This document shows, piece by piece, positions 50,450-60,540 of a stretch of 64,000 nucleotides of DNA (position 1 is the stretch's first letter; every line of letters starts with the position of its first letter). Position numbers and translations under genes: made by a program. Origin of the DNA: Linanthus parryae (taxonomy: Eukaryota > Streptophyta > Magnoliopsida > Ericales > Polemoniaceae). The notes beneath the pieces were generated by a model. That model saw only the letters and a list, made by a program, of their open reading frames with translations, made no database searches and was not told the DNA's origin. Location of the stretch: positions 152,282,845 to 152,346,844 of the forward strand of contig JALGPY010000002.1 in assembly GCA_023055425.1 (NCBI GenBank). Reading direction: 5' to 3'.

Positions 50450-52342
50450 GAAGACGATGTGTTCTAGTAAAAGCCCCAGAGAACGAAGGTGAGGAACCGA
50501 TGGATATTACGCCCAAAGACTTTTCGGTGCGGAGCGTGCCTCAGGAGTACGGAGGTGTAGCATTCAGCGTGGCAGGAGATACAGTGATATTTTCCAACCA
50601 AAAAGAACAAAAATTATACAACAGTTAATCAAATCAAGAGGTTAGACTCAGTTCCTACATGTTCTAGAAAATTCAATTAGATTTTGAACAACCTCTTGAT
50701 GTTTGGTTCAAGTTTTTTTTTTTTTTTAGCTGTAATGTGCTTAGATTCATGAAAATTAGCATTGTTCTACATTTCAAGCTCTACTTGCATTGCAGATTTA
50801 TCTCCTTTGCCGATAACTCCAAATTATGGGGACCCCTTGAAAGGGGAGTATGCAGATAGAAATGCAGTACATATACTCTAAAAGGGGGTGGGGTTGGATA
50901 GAGTATGCCAACTTTTTGCAAAACTTGTGGAGGAGAAGAGTTTCTGAGAAGAGAAATGAAATTCAAGTCTTTGAAAACAGTTTCAAGCCTTTGGAAATAA
51001 ATACAGTTTGAAAGAAAACAGGTAAGTCTTTTTCAAGGCCTTGTAAAGAGTTTCAAACCCTTGAAAACATACTAGTTTGAATGCTTAAAACACTAAGTAC
51101 AAAAATGAAACTGTAAATGCAAGAGAATTAGGATTTATAGAGTTCAGTCCACTTGGACCTACGTCTCTACCTCATGGATCTTCTATCTGTAGGATTTTCA
51201 ACACAATTCTTATTAATCAAAATCTAAGCCCTAGATCTCAAGCACAGAGATATGCCTTACTCTGTTACAGCTTGTGGTTCCCTCTAACCTATCTAGTACC
51301 TGCTCTAGCTGACTGATTAAATAAGAATACTCTATTGTTCACTTTGAACAATCCTTGAGAGTAAGAGAAAGAAGTAGTATAAAGATGATATAAAAATAAC
51401 GCACAAGTCAGAAGAACACTTTATGTGTGAAACTGCAATGAAGAATGCAGTGATCTTCTGTGAGATGGATTGTGAAAATGATGTGCTTCTTTGATGCTTG
51501 TCAATCCTGGAATGTGTCCCTATATTTTTTCCCGTTGAGTATTGTTTTTATTTTGCTTCAAAATGATCTCTATTTATACAGCTCAGAGTCTGCAAATCTT
51601 CCAAGATTTTCAGCAACAAACTTCCTGTTTTGTAGGCAACAGCTTTGACTCTTTTAACAGCCTTCTCCAACGGATATGTTGATCACAATCTTCTAAGATA
51701 TTGTTCTGATATTGCATTTAAACAGATTGGGAAGCTGTCATGAGAGTCTGATTGATAACATAATCACATTCTCTCCAAGTTTCCTTTCCTGCAAAATCAA
51801 GATTAGGAAACCAATCTTGCAAACTCGGAAATAAAATTTCCCTGCAAAACTGAGTCAAATATATGGATTAACTGGTGTTAAATATATCAAAATAGTTTGT
51901 CTTTCATCATCAAATAATAGAAGATCAAGCATAGGGGTGAGAGAGATAGAACCAGATCAGAAGAGTTCAGAAAAACTCCCCCTGATAATATGCATACAGA
52001 TAAGATAGTTTCAAGGCTTTGAATCCTGTTTCAAGCCTTAAAATAGCTCTACCTATGAAACCTGATTCAAGACTTTGACGACTGGTTAAAGGCCTTGAAA
52101 TAGCTATGTGAAGCCTGTGAACTTACACCGCTCAGTGTCGTATGCCGATGGAGTGTTTGATTCGCAATTTGACCGTTACATAACAGTGAGGTAAGGTAGA
52201 TTTCTGCCTCAAACGGCATATTAATACAGCGTGGTTAGGAATTTTCTTTGTCTTATGCTTCAGTTTGATAGATGGTCGCAAAGACAGTCTGAAGCGGTAG
52301 CTGCTATTGTGTCTGTTGACATAAGTTACCAGAATATTAAAG
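50450..52342 (+). pseudogene. Captured S9 prolyl oligopeptidase-family gene fragment (3 exons)
   Basis: Three exon-like pieces in order match the N-terminal beta-propeller part of plant S9-family peptidases of the Arabidopsis At5g36210 type, recognised from memory. Exon at about 50450-50640: VLVKAPENEGEEPMDITPKD then SVRSVPQEYGG and GDTVIFSNQKEQKLY, ending at a GT donor, with one base lost before its end. Exon 50796-50837 plus 52128-52190 (after ttgcag): LPITPNYGDPL, and on the far side of a nested LTR YADGVFDSQFDRYITV, followed by gtaagg. Exon 52264-52342 (after cag): RQSEAVAAIVSVDISYQNIK then gtaaag. Introns are kept, so capture was at DNA level. Frameshifts and the absence of the catalytic domain make it non-functional. 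Confidence 0.78.
50838..52127 (-). mobile_element. SIRE-like solo LTR nested in the captured exon
   Basis: About 1.29 kb, antisense relative of 5691-6850 and 12898-14097: left end tgaaaggggag, right end GAACTTACA (reverse of TGTAAGTTC). Flanks cccct (50833-50837) and ccgct (52128-52132) fit a 5-bp target duplication with one change. It contains many CAAGGCCTTG/CAAAGCCTTG palindrome copies near its ends. It has no internal region, so it is a recombined solo LTR. Confidence 0.82.
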
Positions 52343-54949
52343 GTAAAGATGATGTTCTATACTTGGATTTACACTTTTCTGCCTCATTGCGTGAATTTTA
52401 CATGTTCTTTTCTGGGAGGAATTAGGTGCGGGGTTTTGGAGGAAAGAACAATATATCTAAAAGTTCCTGGATTTCTCCTCAATTTCTTGATAAATCTCTT
52501 TTGATGTGTTGTAATATTCTCTTGTTGCAACAGTATCAACTTTTTTTACAGTAACATGTAGTAACATTCAGGATCAAGCTGGTAGAATTGTCTAATGTAA
52601 CCAATGTTATTTTACTGTATCTGCTCTTCATAATAGTTAAGAATATATATACAAAAATGCTTAGCAAGACATTGCTATCCACTTGACATTGTTACTTTAA
52701 ATTTTGGCTTAGTCATCATGTCTTATTCGTAAAAAATAAGTAAATTAAACTAATATTATTTTGTCTTATCTTACTGCTTGACTTATTTGTGTGTTGTGTA
52801 GGTGGTGCCTGGGGGTATTAGCAACCTGCTGTACGTAACTAGAGGACGTCAATCAGGGTCACCAGATGAGTTTCTTGCAACTGTTGGTACATAGGAGATG
52901 CTTAGAGGACTGGGTAAACTTTTCTCCTAAAAGTCCATATTTTAAGGTAAAAAATCCTATATGAATTTGAACCTATCAATAAACATCAGTAACATGAAAA
53001 TTTGTGTCTTTTAATTGTGATTGTTGTGGTTGCTGTTGTGACCACCAAGTTTGGTTCGAATTCTCACTATTTGCTATATTTTCTCTTGTCCCGTTCTTGG
53101 TATGGATCTTTAACATGAAAATTTGTGTCTGTTAATTGTGGGTCCTAGAGTTTTGCCTACTGAAAATTTCAGAATCAATTTTACAAATTTTGTCTAAAAA
53201 TTTGTTGATTTGGAAGTTTAAATTTGCATGCTGCATATGTGGGGTTTAGATTTTGGGTTGTCTTCTAGTAGCAGTTACATTACCAGGGAAGAGAGCATAT
53301 AAGGAACAATCAGATAAGTCATTAAGTAAAGTAATTATTGCTGGTCTAGAATGCTTTCACCTACAAAATGATTATTAGTATGATAGACAACAAAAATAGG
53401 CGGATGCTGGTTATGGTCTAATCAGTTTGTTTAACATTCTGGATTCCGAATATTTATGTGCCCCTGCTGTATATATGTGTTTGAGGTTGTTATAACTATC
53501 CCGAAACTAAACTAAAATGATCTTTCCGAAGTCTGTTATAACTATCCCGAAAATAAACTAAGACGACTCAGAAACTAACTAAGACTCAGAAATCAGCTAC
53601 CAATCCTTCAGTGGTTATTTGTAAGTTGCTTTTTCTTTGAAGTATCTTTGAGCAGTTCATTTTCCTTCTATGTTGCATGCATATGTTACGTTCACGTGGA
53701 TCTGCAAAGCTGTGCAAGCCCTTTGAACTAAATTTATGTTAATTTAAAGTTGACAAGGTTGATTTTTGTTTGTAATGTAAAAACTCTTCTTTTGTTATCC
53801 CATTGTGGCGACTGAATACTTTTTGTCAGATAATGACTTAACTAATATCAGAGAGCATATATGTGTTCATATACTTGAACTTGATTGTTGCTGGCATTTG
53901 AAGTCTCTAAGAGATGATGACATTTGAAGTCTCTTAAGGGATGCTGACATTAAACTGTATGAAGAGGTTTCTTGGGGTATGTTCTATTTGTTTAGTCATA
54001 TTGCTTATGAGGGTGGTGACGGTTTATGGTTACTAAAAACATGAGTAATGTTAAAGAGCATGCACTCTTGGATGAGATGATTTGGATCATGCAACTCTCT
54101 GTTGTTATGTTGCATAACTACTAAAATTGCATAGGTAGCACATAGCTGGTGTATGTGAAATGAGTTTGAATTACTTAAGTTATGTTTTTCCAGTTTTTCT
54201 ACTTAGCAGTTCACATCGTATTGCTCTCAGCTTCTGAGTTCATTAATTGTATTGTTACCATGTTTTCCATTTACCTTCCAGTGCCTTTGCTCTGGTTCTA
54301 TGTTTCATGTTTGTGTGAGCTTGATTCTTTAACCTGAGAAGGTTTTGCTCTTGAGATGTTTGAAAGTTTTTGTAAATAGTCTACTATTTGCAAGAAATCT
54401 AGTTTTTACTAATCCAATTTCACTTTTATCTTTCTTAAAATTTGTTTTGTATTTGTTCTTCATTTCTTCTTGGAGTTCTATAAGAAGTTAATTAGTAGTT
54501 ATAATTTTCAAGTGGTGTTAAAACTGGTCTAGCTCTGACTTTTCAGTTCTTCTATTTTTCAGAACCACATGACAACCATAGGCTCTTCTATAACATTTAG
54601 TTTGGGTACGTTGATCGCTCCATTAAGCAACTTGCAGTTGGCGGATATAATATAGCAAGCTGTAGTGTTTTTTGCATGTGGATGTTTTTGTATGATCATG
54701 CATCTTGGTATTTTGATCGCACGGGTAACCAAAGTCCAGTTTCGAATGTTCTTAGACTTTGTATCCCGACTTTTTGTAGATGTTAGCGGTACTCTGATGA
54801 TACATTGACGATTATGTAATCAAACTTATTTATTCATTTGTAATGAAATATTTGATTGAGCAAGTGAAAAGTGTTGTTAAGTTGTATGTTTTGATGCTTG
54901 CAATGTGCAAGGGTTTCATATGATTTTAGGCATGAATGTGGTGTGTATT
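52343..54949. other. CACTA interior, right part
   Basis: AT-rich with many T-runs, intron- or UTR-like. No open frame above 60 codons and no further S9 exon that I can see. Confidence 0.4.
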
Positions 54950-55330
54950 AGTTATACTTTGTAGCATTAGTCTAATGTTGCAATGTAGTATAAAAAACAG
55001 CATTAATCTCAGATAATGCTGCAAAAATGCCCTAAAATTGCAGCATTAATCTCTATAATGGTGCAAAGATAATATGTAAAATTCAACATTAATCTATAAT
55101 AATGCTGCAAAATAATGTGTAAACATGCATCATTAAGCTCCAATAATGCTGCAATTTGATTCCAAAACGCAACATTAGTGTGTAAATGCTGCAATGTGTG
55201 ACTAGAATTGTGCAGCATAAGTTAATGCTGCATTTCTTTGCAGCATTAGCTTAATGCTGCAATGAAAAAACAGCACTGGCTAATGCAACATTAGCACTAA
55301 TGCTGCAATTAATGATGTTTTTGCTAAATA
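54950..55330. repeat. CACTA right sub-terminal repeats
   Basis: About a dozen copies of AATGCTGCAA, GCATTAATC and their reverses, mirroring the left end. Confidence 0.82.
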
Positions 55331-55394
55331 CAACATTAAATTTAGCGAAAACCGCATTATTGAAATGACGCTTTTGCTAATATTTCTTGTACTG

Positions 55395-56039
55395 CTTATA
55401 GAATGTCTTGCCAGACTCAGGTAAATCAATATGGAGATATTGATGTTATCTGCATGGATAAGCATATTCCTAGAATCGAGGAACTATGGATTGGATATAC
55501 GAGTGTGACTAAATATGTCTCGTGTCGAATCTGGATATGGAGACAAAGGGATGACACAATAAATGAACATTGGGCACAAGGTTTGTCGGGATCACTGACT
55601 ATTTATATTAGTTGGGTGGCATGGGTGTGTTGCTAGACACTGCTTCATGTTAGTAAAGGGTTACTACCAACTAAGTAGAAACCTATGGGGTCACACACTT
55701 GATGGTTAAATTGGATATTGGCATTAATTAGTTGGACTAACTAAAAAAAGGATCATAACGCAACCACAAGCAAATTTAGTGGGACTAATTTGCAAGTAGA
55801 CTAATCCATGTAAGGACATGATTAGTATTGGGGCTTTTATGTAGTTAATAAAGAGTTATTACTACTTTAAGGAACTCGAGCTTGTTATTTTCTCAAGACA
55901 AGTCATTATTGAGAGAACATAACAAAGCAAGAGAGAGAGAGAGAGCGCAACAATAGAGAGGCCGAAGCCCCCTATTGTCATTCCCCACCCGTTGGCCACC
56001 AAAGGAGGATCGCCCCTCCTTTTCCTCGTTTCGCGTGAT
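55395..56039 (+). repeat. Inverted LTR of the copia D family, second part
   Basis: Continues 47669-48193: 'gaatgtcttgccagactcag', 'aaacctatggggtcacacac' and 'gggactaatttgcaag' match the reverse complement of 43348-44450. It is cut at 56039 before its expected end by the Athila-type LTR. Confidence 0.82.
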
Positions 56040-57500
56040 TGTTGATTATTTTCTAACTCGCAAGTGTACGAGGTCACAAGTAATAACGTTGGTAAGTCAA
56101 TACTGGGAATTTATCGAACCCAAGGGACCAATGTGTGGAGAGTACTAGTTACTAATTGCTTAGGCACTATTTAAGCTAACAAATAAAGTGTTGATTTTTT
56201 GAACTAACTAGCTAATTTTCATAAACTAAACGATAACTAAAATTGAGGGGATAGTAAGATAAAGGCTAGGGTTAAGGTGATTTGATGCAAGTTTTCACTT
56301 ATTGACTTGACTACTTTGAAACACCTATGATTTTGAAGTTCTAGGACTTGAATGTTCCTAATTGACCTCTCTCAAGCGACAACTAGGCTCCTAACTGACA
56401 AGAAATAGAGATCTCTTGATTCACTAGATACAAGTAATTAGGGGTTAAGCACTTATTTTCACTCAATATATGTCCACCTAAGGCGTGCAACTATCTCTCG
56501 ATCTTGTACACGAGCAACAAAAGTTCAATTCCACTCCTTACAATACCAAGTTAATCTCTCTCAAGCAATAACTAGGGTTCCTAATCATCTAGCAAGTGAT
56601 CAAGTTGCCACAAGCATGAAGCACAATGAAATTGATAGAAATCAACAAAAGTCATAGCATTAAGGCATGAATCCATGAATCAAAATAATCCAAGTCATAA
56701 AGATCCAAGCTTACTTCAAATACCAAACCCTAACATAAAATCTAAGCTAACATAATGAATTTATGAAGATAACCAAGTAGAAAAGAAGAAAACATAAAAG
56801 TAATAGAGAGGAAGGAAGAAAAACTCATGATTCGGCCTCCGTTAAGCTCTCTACATCTCTTTTTTTTTTAACTTTTTTTTTTCTTTTTCTTCTTCTTTTT
56901 TTGTTTTTTTTTTCTTTTGTATTTTTTTTTTTTTTTTTTTTTGCACTGAATAGAACATGTCGTATATATGATAATTGATTCCCGAATAAAGTCAAATCGC
57001 AAATGAAGTTTATCAATGAAGCCTCTAGTGCCTTGCCTCATTCCAACAATTAAATCCCATCCGAGAGAATAGTATGTCAAAATAAGTACTGAGACCCCCA
57101 CACTTTGTTGAAATAGTGCGCCCATACAGGGTCTCAAATCAAAATCCAACTCCAGGTGTCCCTAAAAAACTGAGTGCAATTGTGCACCAAATAACAGTAC
57201 ATCCCACAACACCCTGCTCAATCAATCAATACCAATGATGCCTACATTCTAGTGCAAAAGTGAACCATGTAACGTAAAGAACATTCACATTTCCGTCAAT
57301 CACCCACCCCGTGCTATAGTGGAAGCACTACAGACTTCTCTACATTTGTTCTGCACCATGTAATGAGATGAAAACACTCTCCGCGACTCAGCGCAAGCCG
57401 TATTATCACTCTCAACTAACTCCCCTCAATAGATATAGCAATAAAGCTCACAAGTAGAATCAAAATCATCCCCAAATATATCAAATCAGCCCATAGTAAT
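56040..57500 (-). repeat. 3' LTR of the Athila-type element (inner edge uncertain)
   Basis: On + strand begins TGTTGATTATTTTC next to 'cgtgat' of the interrupted LTR. It holds sequence typical of long gypsy LTRs ('tcgcaagtgtacgaggtc', 'tttatcgaacccaagggacc' near 56060-56130). The inner edge is not defined because the other LTR is not in the window; the purine-rich minus-strand run near 57500-57535 is only a possible polypurine tract. Confidence 0.5.
56859..56942 (+). repeat. T-rich low-complexity run
   Basis: Runs of T with occasional C or A; the Lys-rich open frames on the minus strand here are artefacts. Confidence 0.92.
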
Positions 57501-58251
57501 AAAAGTAATCCTCCCTCAACTTCTACTCCCTCTATCATGATGCCTAGGAAGGGTAAAATCTACTCTAAGGAATGGCTTCCTAAAGTGCTCCTACGGCTCA
57601 ATTTGGGGTATGAAAAACAAGTTAGGATCAAACGGGGTTAACTAGTCGGACCTACAAGGTAGATTCGGCAGTGGGCCCATTTCATGTGGCGATTCTACCT
57701 AATTGACGGCGGTCTGGCCTTCCGGTCGAATAGAAAGTTTGGAGAGTCCTCAAAACATGATATGCATTACAAGTAGTAAAACGTGCTTTTATTTAAAAAA
57801 AACATTATTTCCATGTATCCAAATGCACAAAATTCTCAATGCATATTAAAAAGGACATTCAAATATCATGTCGGCTTAAATCATTCCTCACACGCAAGAG
57901 CCTATACCACAAGTAACACTCCTTTACATACATCACCGAGCTCTCTCCATTCCTAACTCTGTTGCCTTTTCTCTTTTGCAAATTATCTTTAATTAAATTT
58001 GCTTTGAAATTTCTGTTTGAAAGATGGAGTAACTACTGGATACCCTCCCTCACACTTGAATGAGTCATTGTCCTCAATGATGAACACGAGAACTGATAGA
58101 AAGAAGAAAACTTGCAGGGATCACACAACTATATCATGACTCGACAATACATGCTTCAAACTCACCCTAACTGCTAGTTTCATGATGCTGCGACAAAAAT
58201 AAACTAGATGCAGTAAGCAGCATAGAACCTGACAAAATGAGTGCACATATT
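57501..58251 (-). other. Athila untranslated region between pol and 3' LTR
   Basis: Non-coding. Contains the conserved Athila motif near 58045-58080. No env-like frame is preserved. Confidence 0.5.
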
Positions 58252-58267
58252 AATGTGTTTTGTGTGC
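58252..58267 (+). repeat. LINE target-site duplication, left copy
   Basis: AATGTGTTTTGTGTGC; the right copy at 59173-59188 reads AATGTGTTCTGTGTGC. Confidence 0.82.
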
Positions 58268-59172
58268 TTGTCTGCTTTGTGGTGCTGAAGTGGAATCTTC
58301 AATTCATGCAGTAAGAGACTGTTTTTGGGTTTCTGAGGTGTGGAAATGACTTTTCGCCAAAGTTGGGGGGCCTATTGGTAATTTCTTTTATCTCCCTCTC
58401 ACTGAATGGGTGGACTTCAATTTAAATAAGTCTGCTTTGATTTTAACTTTTCATGTCCCTTGGAATCTGCTTTTCACCTCCACAGTTTCTGATATTTGGT
58501 TTGCACATAATGTGTGGACTCATGGTGATAAGGTTCAGCCTCCCTCTTTGAATGTACACTCCATTGGCACTAGAGCCACTGCTATTTTTAAGAACTTGCA
58601 TTTGAATGTGAATAAGATACCCCAGAAACCCATTTGGGTTAGTTGGAAGAGGCCTTTCAACTCTTTGAAGGTCAATGTTGATTGTGGACATCTACTTGGT
58701 AATTCTGCACTAGCAGTGGGGAGTGTTTGCAAAAATGGGGAAGGTGAATGGATCTGGGGCAGTCATGTGTGCATTGTTAAGACCTCCATCCTTCATGGTG
58801 AAATCTGGGCTATTCTTGAGCGGTTGAAAATTATGGCTAGTAATGGTGTTTACGGTGCTGTATTGGAGTCTGATTCAGTTCAGGCTGTGGAATTGATCTC
58901 TTCTGGTAATGCTTCCTCTCCTTCTGGTTATTATTGGTGAAGATCAGAGAGCTACTTGTGTCTACAGGTTCTGCACTTTGTCATATTTGGAGAGAATGCA
59001 ACCTAGTGGCTGATGCTATGGCTAAATTTTGTGATGCTTCTTGTATGGTTAGAAAGATGTATTGGTCTCCCCCTATTTTCTGCTCTCATTTGGTTAATTT
59101 TGATCAGTGTGGTCAAGGTAGTGTTAGGATGATTTTGTAAGTTTTTATGTTTTTACATTAATACCAAAAAAA
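58268..59172 (+). pseudogene. 5'-truncated LINE (L1-type) with zinc-binding and RNase H domains
   Basis: Starts inside the reverse transcriptase zinc-binding domain (CLLCGAEVESSIHAVRDC), a TGA at 58347 follows, then WISWKRP-like text (WVSWKRPFNSLKVNVDCGH) begins the RVT_3-type RNase H domain: LHGEIWAILERLKI and AVLESDSVQAVELI. A one-base shift at about 58934 leads to VKIRELLVSTG and WRECNLVADAMAKF. The usual first catalytic Asp context (VNVDG) reads VNVDC. It ends with a short poly-A (59166-59174). The 16-bp flanks at 58252-58267 and 59173-59188 match with one mismatch. Severe 5' truncation with a long target duplication is the normal outcome of LINE insertion. Confidence 0.85.
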
Positions 59173-59188
59173 AATGTGTTCTGTGTGC

Positions 59189-60540
59189 ATATAGATAAAC
59201 AAATTCAAGCAACAATGCACTATAACAAATAATCTCCACCCGGCAGGAGTCTCCACACCCACCACGCAGGCGTCTCGCTACAAGATACAAAATAAAATGC
59301 AGGGGACAGAGAACTCACCTATGCCGGGAGGAAGCTCAACCGGCAATCTGAATCACGCACGCTAGCTAGACAGATAACCCTCTGAATTGTTGAAACTTCA
59401 CTGGTCTTGAACAGTTTCAACCAATCCCTTTTGTGAACCCCAAAGTGAGCCCAGTAGATAGAAATCCTCAATTGAAGTTGCAACTCGATGAGACAGCTGA
59501 GAACCACGCCCTCGATTGGCTACTCGAATGAAGGACGGCTACAGAAGTGGTGCATTGCAAGCGGTGGTGGTGCGAACATGAGCGGTTAGGGTTTCACTGA
59601 GGGAAACGACGGGAAAGAGAAGCTTGGAGCTTGGAAGAGTTACGCATAACTCCTTTGGGAATTCTTTCTTCTTATTTTTTTATTCAGAACACATATACAA
59701 AAGTCCCATAGTACCCCATCACTTACTAAGTTTTTACAGGATGTTTTTGGAAGTAAACACCTTAGGTGATTTACCCAGGATAATATGCCCACGATTCTCA
59801 GGATATTGTCTCTAAACTGCTCCTGTGAACTCTCTGCACTTTCCGAAACAAAACATGTGGCATAAATCAACTCACAGATTCACCTTTACTCAACTTGTGC
59901 TGCTTAAAATCTTGTTGAAGGCAGCTGAATGACTTCTTTGATTTCTTGCATAGGTGAATCCAGCCCACCAATGTCAAAATATCACTCCAATGAGCCTTCT
60001 CAACCTTCATGTGTTAAACCAATGGATAAACCTCGTCCTGAAGAATTCTCACAATGACAGGCTTTTTTTATGCATCCAGATTACTTAACCAGGTTCCAAT
60101 TAATCCTTGTCCAAGAAGGACAAAATACTCACATATTACATCAGTCATCAACGATCTTCTAAGGTCCATCAAGCTTCGTCCTAACCTCCCTAGTCTTCAT
60201 GTCTTTAAGACAACCAGAGCACGTGCTTCATTCCCACATATTCTGATTTTCTTTTTTTAACCTGTGAAATAGTCCTATACCCACAACATGAGCAAACATG
60301 TAACTGCACCTATTCAATAATGAATAATCAACAAAATCAGGATCACCTACTGACTTCAAACATTCTGTTCATTTTTTTTTTATTTTTTTTTTGTATATAT
60401 TTTTTTTCAGAATAGGACGTAAAAAAACAAATAGAATCAAATAAAATAAAATAAAATAAAGTGCCAATAGCTCGGGTTGCCTCCCGAGAAGCGCTTAGTT
60501 TATAGTCCTCAGCCTAACTTTTACCTCAAAGGTGATCACT
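59189..60540. other. Unresolved non-coding part of the Athila-type element
   Basis: 59230-59640 is more GC-rich than its surroundings and looks like a foreign insertion (plant-leader-like, with 'agggtttcactgaggg'), but I find no ends. 60370-60415 is T-rich. 60480-60520 holds the CTCGGGAGGCAACCCGAG tract. No env-like ORF. Confidence 0.35.

Larger units (their letters stand above)
48194..55394. mobile_element. CACTA (En/Spm) DNA transposon, 7.2 kb, no transposase seen
   Basis: The left end is CACTACAAGAAAT and the right end in reverse complement is CAGTACAAGAAAT. The next bases also match (TTAGCAAA), giving an imperfect inverted repeat of about 30 bp. Both ends hold dense sub-terminal repeats of TAATGCTGCAA and its reverse (48230-48480 and 54950-55330), as in CACTA elements. 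The host LTR continues on either side (ggatggt on the left, cttatagaatg on the right, intact form at about 43915 reversed). A clean 3-bp target duplication is not visible, so the right edge has decayed. I see no transposase. The interior holds captured host exons (50450-52342) and a nested SIRE-like LTR. Confidence 0.88.

Noticed and set aside
52801..52900. Further S9 peptidase exon after 52342
   Set aside because: The short coding-like stretch near 52801 does not continue the family sequence, so the capture seems to end at about 52342.
56825..57149. Lys-rich frames of 63 and 93 codons on the minus strand
   Set aside because: Product of the T-rich low-complexity run at 56859-56942.
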